DNA of 24,740 nt from Chara braunii (lineage: Eukaryota > Streptophyta > Charophyceae > Charales > Characeae). The DNA is taken from positions 1,270,059 to 1,294,798 of the forward strand of contig BFEA01000357.1 in the NCBI GenBank assembly GCA_003427395.1. The letters run 5' to 3'. Positions 1 through 8,620 of this stretch are shown piece after piece (position 1 is the stretch's first letter; every line of letters begins with the position of its first letter). The notes under the pieces were generated by a model. It did no database searches. It was given only the letters and a program-made list of their open reading frames with translations, and was not told the DNA's origin. The position numbers were made by a program, and so were the translations under genes.

Positions 1-345
1 AAGGGGGGAGAGAGAAGGAGCCGAGGTACTTACCGGCTATGGTGGCAGCCATCTCCTACACCTTGGAGCAGCAGTAAGAAGGCCCTCCGAGGGAGGGAGC
101 TACTCCAAGCATCTCCGAAGCATCTTGGGGCATGTCGGCACTTAGGGGGACAGCCATAACTCATTTGGGAAGTCCTTTGGGCATCGTGGTTGTACTCTGC
201 AGTCCGCCATGGCCTCGGCCTAGGAAGGAGAGGCGACTATGGCTATGGTGGACCTCATAGTTGTCCAGCTGTAGAAGAGAGACTTGGGCAGTGATACTGG
301 ACCTTCATTCCAACATTGTTGTATTATTTATTGTTTGAATTTATA
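1..345 (+). other. Unassigned sequence, probably the 3' internal end of an inserted LTR element
   Basis: No protein domain can be recognised in any frame. The stretch sits immediately upstream of a polypurine tract and an LTR-like segment on the plus strand, so by position it should be the tail of that element's internal region or its 3' untranslated part. It is purine-rich at the left edge. The assignment is inference; the rest of the element would lie left of the window. Confidence 0.3.
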
Positions 346-364
346 AGAGGAGGGGGAGATAAGA
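346..364 (+). other. Putative polypurine tract of plus-strand LTR element
   Basis: A 19-base run with only one pyrimidine (AGAGGAGGGGGAGATAAGA) lies directly before a TG dinucleotide. In LTR retrotransposons such a tract primes plus-strand DNA synthesis just upstream of the 3' LTR. The position fits the LTR called at 365-560. No second copy is available in the window for confirmation. Confidence 0.5.
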
Positions 365-560
365 TGCAAGGGAGTTGAGCGAAGAAGAAGAGCTTTGACA
401 TTGGTTCTTGCTGGTGTACATTGTCTTTTCCAATCTTTTCTACTTCTTCTTCTTCTTCTTATCCTCTCCATCCTCTCAAGTTCANTCNTTNCNTTTTGCA
501 GTTGGTGAACATTGTGCTGATTGGTGAATTTGTACTTCGCAATTGGTCCGGGTCATAACA
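365..560 (+). repeat. Putative short 3' LTR (TG...CA) inserted into element 1
   Basis: The segment begins TGCAAGG after a polypurine tract and ends CATAACA. Its right edge falls at the base where sequence homologous to element 2 resumes: 561 onward matches the RT downstream segment near 18850 of element 2. That shared break is good evidence for an insertion boundary. The segment holds a CTT-rich pyrimidine stretch (about 430-470) and ambiguous bases at 485, 488, 491 and 493, so its middle is poorly sequenced. The expected target-site duplicate would be ATAGT (561-565) plus a copy left of the window. Confidence 0.5.
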
Positions 561-2122
561 ATAGTACTATAGTTCTTTACAAACGGACGATGGTAGCCCG
601 TCATCCCCAAAAACGATCTGACCTCAGTAACTGTCTGAGGTTTGGGCCAGTCACGTATGCTGGCCACTTTAGCATCATCCGGCCTCAATCCATCGGTTGA
701 GATTTCATGACCCAAGTACAAGATCTTGGTGCGACCGAACTCACATTTCTCCAAGTTAGCCTTGTATTGGTGCTGTCTTAGGAGACCTAGCACTCTTTTC
801 AAGTGCTCAGCGTGCTCCTCTAGAGTCCTACTAAAGATAAGAATATCGTCGAGGTACACAACGATAAACTTGTCTAATCATTCATGAAATATCCTGTTCA
901 TCGCGTGTTGGAATGTACCAGGTGCATTGCATAGGCCAAAGGGCATCACCACAAACTCGTACAGACCGTACCTGGTCTGAAATGCGATTTTGTAGTGGTC
1001 CTAAGGTCTAATGGCAATTTGATGGTATCCGGACTTCAGATCTATCTTGGTGAAGTACCGACACCCCTGCACTCTATCCAAGAGGTCGTCGATGCGGGGT
1101 AGGGGCTCCGTATTCTTAACGGTGATGGCATTGAGGCCACTATAGTCAATGCACATCCTCAGGGTACCTCCCTTCTTTGGGACAATAAGACTGGCGTACC
1201 GTAAGGGAAGGTACTAGGGCAAATCCATCCATTTTCTGTGAGCTCCTTGAGCTGGCGGCGGAGCTCATCCAACTCCGCATGAGACATCCTATAGATTCGT
1301 CCTCTAGGTACCTTACTACCTGGGACAACCTCTATTGCATGGACCACCTCCCTTTCTACTACGCTTGTGGGCTCCTCAAAAAGGTCCGAATATTGTGCGA
1401 CGACTGATTCTATCTCTGGGCGTGTTTTAACGGCCTCCCCTTTTTCAGAGACAAAGACTAGATACATGCCCTCCTCGCGATTCTGCTTGTAGTAGTTATA
1501 GAAAGAGGAAACACGCATGCAGCCGTAGTTCTCCACTAGTTTTCTAGCCTTATACTTCTGCAGTCTAACGGTCCTACCATTTGACAGCTTGTGTATCGAC
1601 ACCTTCCTATCCCAATCCAACTGAGGTTGCGCGACCTCGAGGTAGTACATGCCTAGTAACATATCGAAGGGCAGTTCGTCGCTGACAAGGAATGAGATTT
1701 TGTCTCACTTCCCCTCCTCCATAAGAGAAGGAACAGACTACGTCCTTGACATAGTCTTTTACTACCATTTGGTGTTTGTTGGCCAGCGTAGAAGCTACAT
1801 TTCTGCCTATGTCTGCGAAGGCACCAACTTTACGGCCACCTACATCAACGTCTGCCACAAAATGTTCACCCTTTGGACCTCTACTGATCATCGCCCAAGA
1901 GTCTCTGGTGTCCTTCCCTGACCACTCAGTCTCTAACTCTTCTAGGGCCTCAGACACATCTCTCGAACAGAGCGTCACTGGGTCTGAATGTGTCTGCGGG
2001 GCGATACGTGGGTCACTAGCCTTGGCCAACGCCTGAAGTGGGGAAGGCAATGTTACCACTTCAGCGCGAGCAAGAGCGGCTAAAACTCCTACTGGCCCGA
2101 GGTGTTTCCCTGCGAAGTGCTC
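561..2122 (-). pseudogene. Element 1 pol remnant: protease and reverse transcriptase
   Basis: This would encode the aspartic protease that cleaves Gag-Pol and the reverse transcriptase that copies the element RNA. In minus order there is a linker (…GKHLGPV…, shared with element 2), a protease core with D-I-G (Asp codon 1813-1811), the conserved MLLGMYYLEV block (from 1662), the RT template-binding blocks, and YLDD (about 856-845) followed by ILYLGHE. Damage visible against element 2: about 24 residues are missing just after the protease DIG; a frameshift lies near 1700; one base is lost near 1185, before the MCIDY block; TAG is at 1003-1001 and TGA at 880-878. Homology ends at 561, just after the KNYS motif of the RT connection, where another element begins. 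The frame opens in +1 relative to gag, exactly at the gag stop. It is a dead copy. Confidence 0.9.
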
Positions 2123-4010
2123 ACAGAAGTACCGCCAGGGTTGGAGAGGCTACCCTCGTTAGGACTTTCTTGCCTCGGCATGTTCGGGACGTGTGGCCAT
2201 AGTTGCCACAGTTCATACACGTACCCCTAGCAACTCGGTCTCTCCACACCTCATACTCTAAACCAAGTTTCACCCATGTGGGCGTTCCTTGGTCGCCCTG
2301 ACCCGTGGACCATACTACCTTCTTCTTCCCGGTCCCCCTAGCCTTTTCCTTGATGAGTGTCACGACTCCCCCATCCGAAGTCTCACTGCCCCCATCGTGC
2401 TCTGTCTCCTCCCCAAGGTATGGGAAGTTGTCAATTTTTGTCGCCTGACCATCGTGGTCGGCGAACATTAGTTGCCCTTTCTTCTTCCAGTCCTAGGGTA
2501 GTCTCTTCTGCCTACCATCTCCTTGACTCTGATGCGCAGATCCCAACTTTGCCTCTATGTCTAAGGCCTTCTTGCTGAAGGAAGCGAAGTTGTGTTGTTC
2601 GACATAGGCCTCATCCACCAGCTTTGTCCTAACCACTGAAGGCAGACATCTAAGGTAATCCGTGAGGAGTACCTGCTGGTCATAGCGCACACCAGGTACC
2701 ACGAGCAAACTTTCTACGGCATCAGGCTGCTCTCTAACATTCTTGTACCTTCTGGCACAAAGAATGTTGATTGCGTTTGTGGCCTTTTGAGCTCCTTGAG
2801 GGTCATGCCACCTATTATACACGGACCGTGCGAATTCTTCCAATGTCTGGGCCTGGGCCCAGCCCTCGAAGTTCTGACCATAGCCCTGCTGCTGCACTAG
2901 GCCATTCAACCAGCGGGCTGCTGACCCCTCTAGAAAGGAGGCAACCACTACAACTTTTTGCTCCGATCTGGTAAGCTTGTGCCTCACATAGGTAGGCACC
3001 GCCCTTACCCAAGTATCCAAGTCCTCATCCTTCTTCCTGTCGTCGCAGAAGGGCTTAGGACTCAGCAAGGGTATTTTGGGCATCCACTGCATAGGCTGTA
3101 TTGGCCCAGGAGAATGCTGCAGCGGCTGCATAGCCACTGAAATAGGTTGCTGCGTACTAACCTGGGCCGAACTTGACAATGGGACTGTAGTAACCACTGT
3201 CGTGGATGGTAAGGCAGAAGTTCTAAGAACCGGACCACTAGTTGCTACATAACCACTTGGAGGGGGCATGCCAAACATAGGTGAGAATGAGGGCCCAACC
3301 AGCGACAACGTCATCGATGGACCCGCAACCGATGGGGGAGCTACAGTAAACCGAGGCTGCCTCATCATGGGACGAAGAGCCTGCAGTGCAGCCAGAATTT
3401 GCTTCTGTCCTGCCATTAGTTCAGCCAACACTTCCTGCTGAACAACCTGTGCTTCAACCATGCAAAGAAGCGAGTTACTCAACGCTCGCATCGCAGGGTC
3501 AAGTGTTGACTCATCTAATGCTTCTAATCTGCCTAGCTCATGTCTTCTACTCCCTAGTATGTTTTTTCTCAAAATAACTCTTCTTCTTCTCTCTGCTGCC
3601 TCATCCAATTGCTGTTGTAGCTCATCCTGAAGTTCTTCTGCTTGGCGGATCTCATAATCCTCCGGCGTGAGTTGATCCTGTTGGCTGACTTGCAAGCCAA
3701 CACTCTGGCTAATGGAAGTTTGAGAACCACTCTGACTGACTCGTGACGAAGTGGCCTGTGAAGAGGCCTCCAACATGGTAGAGGAAGTAGCCATGGTCGT
3801 ACCGGTACTAGCTGTAATTCTAGACTTGGCGCTGTCCTCAGCCACCCTCACTCTTCTTGCCACTGCTCTCTCTCTAGCCTCTCTTCGCAGTCTTCTCTCG
3901 TCTCCTGGACCTAACTCTAGGAAAGTCAACGGTCGACTGAGAGCAGTTTTTCGAGTGACCCTAAGGTCATCCACTAACAACTCCTCCTCACTACTACTTG
4001 CATCACTCAT
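2121..4010 (-). pseudogene. Element 1 gag (capsid/nucleocapsid), one nonsense codon
   Basis: Gag forms the cytoplasmic virus-like particle and binds element RNA. Starting from ATG at 4010, 505 codons are open. An in-frame TAG at 2495-2493 follows, and the same frame then continues to TGA at 2123-2121, giving about 629 codons overall. The N-terminal third is acidic, then Ser/Thr/Gln-rich with a charged, probably coiled-coil stretch (residues about 115-215). The central capsid domain holds DTWVR, ASFLEGSAARWLNGL and a downstream YLRCLP block typical of plant Gypsy gag. After the TAG comes a CX2CX4HX4C zinc knuckle (C-M-N-C…H…C). Element 2 reads lysine-rich sequence straight through the matching position, so the TAG is a mutation. 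The start is supported by the context TAGCTCATGAGTG, which resembles TAGCCCATGAGTG in element 2. Confidence 0.9.
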
Positions 4011-5260
4011 GAGCTACAGTGTGTGTGATCTAAACTAGAATCCACACTGAATCCTACCTCAGCATGACACACAACCGATTTATGATACACAACTATCTTT
4101 GGTCGGCCTGGACAGAAACAATTAGGTGGTTAGGTTTCAACCAATGTCAGATCCTACAGGGAATGTTAAATCTATTTTTAGATTACTCTGATATAGATGC
4201 ATTGCAGCAAAGAATATACTACTCTATCTGCAACTGTCTGTCAGCAACAACTAAATAATCAAAAATAAAATTAATGTTCCCTGTAGAGATGTATGGTGAA
4301 TGGTTGTTTATCTAATTTATGCCATGGCGAACAGTTGTCGGAATCCCCTCTATCCCTGTATCCTTCTTGAGTTGTCACTTTGTGTCAACGCCCTGAGTAT
4401 CTGGTTGAGCAGCGTGTCTGAAGGTGTGCAATCCGGCCGACCCCTGTCGCCCAAGTCAACGCCGAACCTACCAGCCCCTGCACATTATTTATCCTCGCAT
4501 GCAACGAGCATTACACCCGGTTTGATATGGATGATCAGGAGGCATTTAAGGAGATCCCCCGCAACTCCTCAGGAATTATTTAACGTCGCAGACAGGATGA
4601 CGATCACAGCCAGAATCAACACCGAGTCCCCGCCAAAAATATTTAAAGACGGTCTGGAAAGCGTTTGTTCAAAGGGTTGGCATGCCCTGCATGACCTCTA
4701 TTGTGCAACAGCAGAACCAAGGACTTGCGGAATAGCATGCGTGTACTAGTCCCTGCGGATCTGCGTGGTGACCGTGACCAGAGTGCTTCGTCCAGGGCCC
4801 TTCAGAGGCAACACCGGTCTCCCACCAGCTTGCTGCCCAGGAAGAATGTCGACTCTCAAGGTTGAGCGCTCGCAACACCTCATATTGAGAGGACTCTCAA
4901 GACAAAACTCACTTTCTTATGATAAGAAGCAATGAAGAGGGTAGTAAGGTAGGAAGCAACGTACCTCATAATGCTGCCCCCAACCACAGATTTCTCACCG
5001 GCAACCTGATGTGCATTTATGATGACCGGTCTTTGCCTCGACACAACCAACAGGAGAATGCAGTTCCACCTCGGCTTAAATGCCACATCAGCGGCTCTCA
5101 TCATCCAGCGTACACCCCTAATGTCACCACATAGCTTCCTGGCACGCCCACACGACCCTGGGCCGCCTTACGTTTAACGCCCAAGCCCTATCACTTCCCC
5201 ACACCTCATGCGAAGCACCGAACAGCTATTGCGAAGAACCAATGAGCGCAGTTTGAACCA
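4011..5260 (-). other. Long untranslated leader of element 1 (PBS to gag)
   Basis: About 1.25 kb separates the PBS from the gag ATG. No coding sequence is convincing on either strand; short plus-strand frames here are not kept in element 2. Much of it (about 4200-5130) aligns by eye with the leader of element 2 (about 22560-23440), with strongly conserved blocks at 4770-4870 and 4960-5040. A donor-like GTACGT (minus, 4964-4959) occurs in both leaders at almost the same distance from gag (954 versus 950 bases). Likely roles are packaging, dimerisation, or a spliced or IRES-type leader; none of these is shown. Confidence 0.7.
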
Positions 5261-5272
5261 GCTCTGATACCA
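5261..5272 (-). other. Primer-binding site for initiator tRNA-Met (element 1)
   Basis: The minus strand reads TGGTATCAGAGC, the complement of the 3' end of plant initiator tRNA-Met. It lies three bases inside the LTR terminus TTGCA. This is the standard minus-strand priming site of plant Gypsy and Copia elements. It fixes the 5' LTR to the right (from 5276) and the element orientation as minus. Confidence 0.93.
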
Positions 5273-5275
5273 AAT

Positions 5276-6328
5276 TGCAAGGAAAATTAGCAAAAGCGAG
5301 ATGACAATATTCAGATTGCACAATCACATTGAAAGCCAGATAGTATCACAGTGTTCAGAAAGCAGCATTGCACCAAAATGACACCAATGGAGAATCGTAG
5401 CACTGAAAAGCAATGTCAATGAGAGCTTGCTCTGGCCACCACCAACATATGTATCCAGTCCCTATCTCCCTACTTGGCGCTCGACGCCCAGCCTACTCCC
5501 TACACAGCTACTACTAGCCTACTAATTGACAATGCAACTGTTGACGTCAGCAGCCTCCGAAGTACTTGAAGATGTCGCCCATGGAGAACCATCTCCAATA
5601 CCAGGTATGCGCACTCACATCATCATCATCATCATCCTTCTCTCTGTCACTTGACTCTCTCCCACGTCTTCCCTTGTTGTACACCCGAAGACCACCCCTG
5701 CGCCTCACTGTACATCCAAGCCTGCCAGCTATGGAGGCTGGGCTATGGCGCTGCCCTTACGCAGTGCCCTCCTCCTTGCACGACCGCACGTGCTTGCACC
5801 TCGCCTCTCAGCGCTAGCAGCAGCCCATGAGCTTCAGCTCCAGCAGCACTGCCGCCAACATGCGAGTGCCCGAATGCCTGGCCGCACGTGCTTGCACCTC
5901 GCCTCTCAGCGTTAGCAGCAGCCCACGAGCTTCAGCTCCAGCAGCGCTGCCGCCAACATGCGAGTGCCCGAATGCCTGGCCAGGCAGCGAGCTCTTTCCT
6001 ATATGGAAAGAGCCTGCCTCATTCGGCAGCCTGGCTGGACTGGCCTGGGCCCATAAGCTTCCGGTAGGCCCCAGGATGCTGCGCCTCTCTTGCAGCTACT
6101 GGGCCTCATTCGGTTGGGCCTCCCAACTGTCTGTGTATGAGGCTGCCATTCTCGTCCAGGGCCTGCATCATTTCGGAAAGGCCTGGAAGGCCGTCGAAGG
6201 TCTCGCTGCTTGACCTGTGTTTTCCTCAACCATTTGGCATGACAAAACTGCCTGGACCCCAAATACGAAATTGACAGTTGAGGGCCTCTCGTAATTTGTT
6301 AGGCCCGCCTTCACTTCGGGCGGGCACA
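5276..6328 (-). repeat. 5' LTR of element 1
   Basis: The 3' edge is secure: on the minus strand it ends …CTTGCA followed by a 3-base spacer and the PBS. The 5' edge is set at TGTGCCCGCC (CA at 6327-6328) because TG…CA termini fit and because similarity to the LTR at 7591-8620 runs to about this point. An edge near 6365 is also possible, since 6335-6365 weakly resembles the start of the element 2 LTR. The segment carries a (CAT)6 run at 5618-5635, a 98-bp internal tandem duplication (5784-5980) and a terminal hairpin GCCCGCC/GGCGGGC (6303-6325). Frames here are not coding. Confidence 0.75.
5784..5980. repeat. Two tandem copies of a 98-bp unit inside the LTR
   Basis: The segment from CCGCACGTGCTTGCACC (5784) recurs at 5882 with only a few substitutions, giving a period of 98 bases. 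Both copies end in GAATGCCTGGCC. The related LTR at 7591-8620 appears to have a single divergent copy (around 8080-8170), so the duplication is probably specific to this LTR. A period of 98 is not a multiple of three, which argues against coding. Confidence 0.9.
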
Positions 6329-6928
6329 GATGCAACAGGGGCCCCTTAGGCCTGCTGAGGACCCAGATCCTCGCAATAAATTCAAATTGACTGAAAACTT
6401 ACAAGTGTATAACCCACTTGTTACCGACTCAGCCAGGGCTTGATCCCTGGTCCGGGGGTTACCACCCGCCAGGCTGCTTTTTTTTTTTTTTTTTTTTTTT
6501 TCTGATCTCCGGTTCCTGACTGTTGGCACCCTCTGCAGTTGGCGCCCGCTCTCAAATTCCTCCCTTAACACTTTCGGATTTTGATACTTGGCGCCATCCC
6601 GCATTCTGGCGCCCAGACTCAGACCTTCGATTCTCAGTTCAGCCCTGAGGCAAATTGCACTACTGCCCTCAGGACTGAACTTGAGTCCGGTACTTAAGAC
6701 CGGATCTCAACCTAGTTCGACATTCAGTTTTCGGCCTCAGTGCTCATGCGTCAGTGTGACTTGCTGCGACATTGCGTTTGGAATCCAAGATTGCGACTCT
6801 GCGACTTTGCCACTTTGTGTCTGCGTCCGTTGAGTCGTGTCGAGTCTGCATCGAGTTGAGTGAGTGAGTGTGTGTGCTCTCACTCTTCCTCTCTCCCAGC
6901 CTCGCTGCTCTGCCTCAGCCCCGTCACA
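6329..6928 (+). repeat. LTR of a plus-strand element (element C), 5' edge uncertain
   Basis: The right edge is fixed by CCGTCACA (ending 6928), then one base and a tRNA-Met PBS on the plus strand. The left edge probably lies at TGCAACAGG (6331), but 6366-6395 cannot be excluded because the neighbouring LTR of element 1 ends somewhere here. The segment includes a 24-base T run and stacked hairpins. No matching second LTR is visible in the window, so this copy is truncated or its partner lies elsewhere. Confidence 0.6.
6401..6501. repeat. Hairpin cluster ending in a T24 run
   Basis: ACAAGTG (6401-6407) pairs with CACTTGT (6415-6421), and CCAGGG (6433-6438) pairs with CCCTGG (6445-6450). A G/C-rich stretch follows, then 24 consecutive T (6478-6501). 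On the minus strand the second hairpin reads GATCAAGCC, which fits the tRNA box B consensus GWTCRANNC, and has T-arm-like stems. It may be a fragment of a tRNA-derived SINE with its homopolymer tail, or structure within the LTR. Slippage may make the T count unreliable. Confidence 0.55.
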
Positions 6929-6929
6929 T

Positions 6930-6941
6930 TGGTATCAGAGC
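6930..6941 (+). other. Primer-binding site for initiator tRNA-Met (element C, plus strand)
   Basis: TGGTATCAGAGC on the plus strand is identical to the PBS of element 1 but in the opposite orientation. It follows an LTR-like end (…GTCACA) by one base. It shows that a second, oppositely oriented LTR element starts here. Confidence 0.9.
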
Positions 6942-7590
6942 GGCAAACGGCCCTCCCTCCCTCCCTGTTCCGGCGCTGCCACATCATCGACATCGTCACC
7001 ATCGTCATCGTCTCCAGCGCCGCCACGTCATCGCCATTGTCGTCATCATTGTTGCCACGTCAGCGCCTCGTACCTGGCGTCGTTGCTATCACCACGTCAG
7101 CAACTCCTCGTCCTCATTGTCACTGCCACGTCATCGATTCCGAAGCTGACGCGCAGGTAAGTGACCAACTATTTTTTATTTATTTTTCTTCTTTCCTTTT
7201 TCTTTTCCCTTCTTCTCCGTTCTCCTCGTTTCTTCCTCGCCTCCTTCTCGTCATAGTCGTCAAATTCTTCATCTTCTTCCTCCTCCTCCTCCTCGTCTTT
7301 CCTTTTCTTCTTCTTCCTCTTCTTCTTCCCCATCGCTCTCATTCTTCACCCCCCCCTCTTCTCCTCTCCTTCCTCTTTCTTCCTTCGTCTCCGCCACCCT
7401 CAGCTTTGTTCCGCCCCCCGCGCGTTGTTTTTTTCCCGCATACGACTTTCCCCCCGACACAATCTCATTCCCCCTCCCTACCTCCCGATCCCGACCCCAT
7501 GCCCTCTTTCCTCACCTTCTTCAATCTCCTTCTTCCTGCCCCCCCCCCAACTCCCTCCTCCGATGCCGACCCCGCTCCCGCTTCCCCCAC
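6942..7590 (+). other. Pyrimidine-rich leader of element C, truncated at 7590
   Basis: Downstream of the PBS the sequence is low in complexity. A first part (6979-7133) carries five CCACRTCA motifs about 32-44 bases apart. A perfect donor-like CAG/GTAAGT occurs at 7154-7162. Then comes a C/T tract of roughly 340 bases (about 7165-7510). A long open frame (6860-7681) spans all of this, but its product is only Ser/Pro/Leu-rich low-complexity sequence and it runs on into the next LTR, so I do not call it a gene. The gag of this element is not visible, because the LTR at 7591 interrupts or replaces it. Confidence 0.55.
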
Positions 7591-8620
7591 TGCAAGGAAT
7601 ATGAGTGCGAACGATATACAGAAAACCAAGTTGCGAAATCACACAGATGTCCAAGTAGTCGTATCCAAGCAGAGAGTATAAAATGCACCGAGAAACCATC
7701 CATATAGAGCAATAGAATGAAGTAATGAGCCAATGTTCAAGCCCGTAGGCCATACCAACATAGTATCCAAAGTCGCTCCTCTTTGTCTGGCGCCCAACGC
7801 CCAACCTACTCTGCCCGACTATCCTACCTACATCTGGTTCACGCAACAGGCTTACTTCGACTCTCGAAGACCAATGTACATGACTGTCGACTCCATAGCC
7901 GACCTCTCTTCATGCACCAGGTACGTATCCCGTCACCCTCAATCAGACCTTGATTACCCCATACTCGCCTCCTTCCCTGAAGACCACCAGATCGTCCGCT
8001 ACACACCCTGGCGCCCTGCAGCCCGGCTATGGCTGCCTACGCCCCGCTGCCCTGCAGCGCCCCTCCTCACCACTACGCGCCCCGTCAGCGCCTTTGGCAG
8101 CAGCGCAGCATCAAGAGAGAGCGGAGCAACACTTTCGCATTGCCAGCACTGGCCAGAATGCCTGGCCTGGACTGCCCTACTCCTTTTGTGGAAGTGGCAG
8201 CCTCCTGGATGTTGCATGTGGCCTGGTTGGAAGCTACCAATAGCTTCCAGTTGGGCTTCAGACCCTGCGCCCAGGCCCGAGACTACAGTTGAGGGCCTGG
8301 ACCCTTTTCAGTTGGGCACGGCCTGAGTCTCCGGACTTGGGCTGTTTGCTGCATCTGTGCAGGGCTCCCAGATAGGTGTGTCAGCAGTTCTGCTTTTCCA
8401 AAGGCCTATGACCTGGTTCCCAATGTATCAACCCTGCTTTGTGTGTATGTGCCCAGGCGCCACTGTCAAGGCCTGGGCCAACTGTACGACGCAGTTTAGT
8501 AAGGCTCACGCGTCTGCGCAACCAACTGGCGTGCTGCGAGAGTCTGAATACCCGCATATGGAAATGTCGAAATTTGGCCTTTGACGAATATTTAGGCCCA
8601 CCTTCACTTAGAGCGGTGTC
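7591..8620 (-). repeat. Second LTR related to the element 1 LTR (solo or truncated)
   Basis: The left end TGCAAGGAAT matches the left end of the element 1 LTR (TGCAAGGAAA at 5276). Similarity continues in patches: GTATCCA…GGCGC…CGCCCA…CCTACTC (7760-7815 versus 5450-5500), GAATGCCTGGCC (about 8157 versus 5971), and TTTAGGCCCACCTTCACTT (8591-8609) versus TTAGGCCCGCCTTCACTT (near 6310). No PBS adjoins 7591 on the left and no polypurine tract adjoins the right end, so it is best read as a solo LTR or a remnant. It is orientated like element 1 and lies inside or beside element C. Confidence 0.65.

Larger units (their letters stand above)
561..6330 (-). mobile_element. Ty3/Gypsy element 1, truncated and decayed
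   Basis: In minus-strand order the element shows a 5' LTR (about 6328 to 5276), a PBS for initiator tRNA-Met, a leader of about 1.25 kb, gag with a CCHC knuckle, then protease and the RT palm with YLDD. Everything 3' of the RT connection (RNase H, integrase, 3' LTR) is missing here because another LTR element interrupts it at 560/561; that part may continue left of the window. Gag has a single nonsense codon, while pol has two frameshifts, two nonsense codons and a protease deletion. Element 2 at 16758-23464 is a relative in the same orientation. The upper LTR edge is uncertain by tens of bases. Confidence 0.88.

Noticed and set aside
4300-4749. Plus-strand frame of 149 codons in the element 1 leader
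   Set aside because: It is antisense to the element, and the homologous region of element 2 does not keep a matching frame.
5827-6213. Plus-strand frame of 128 codons across the 98-bp duplication
   Set aside because: It lies within an LTR and the 98-base period shifts the frame between copies, so the repeat is not protein-driven.
6860-7681. Long plus-strand frame (273 codons), Ser/Pro/Leu-rich
   Set aside because: It lies on a C/T tract that lacks stops by composition, follows a PBS, and crosses into an unrelated LTR at 7591. Other frames over the same DNA are equally open.
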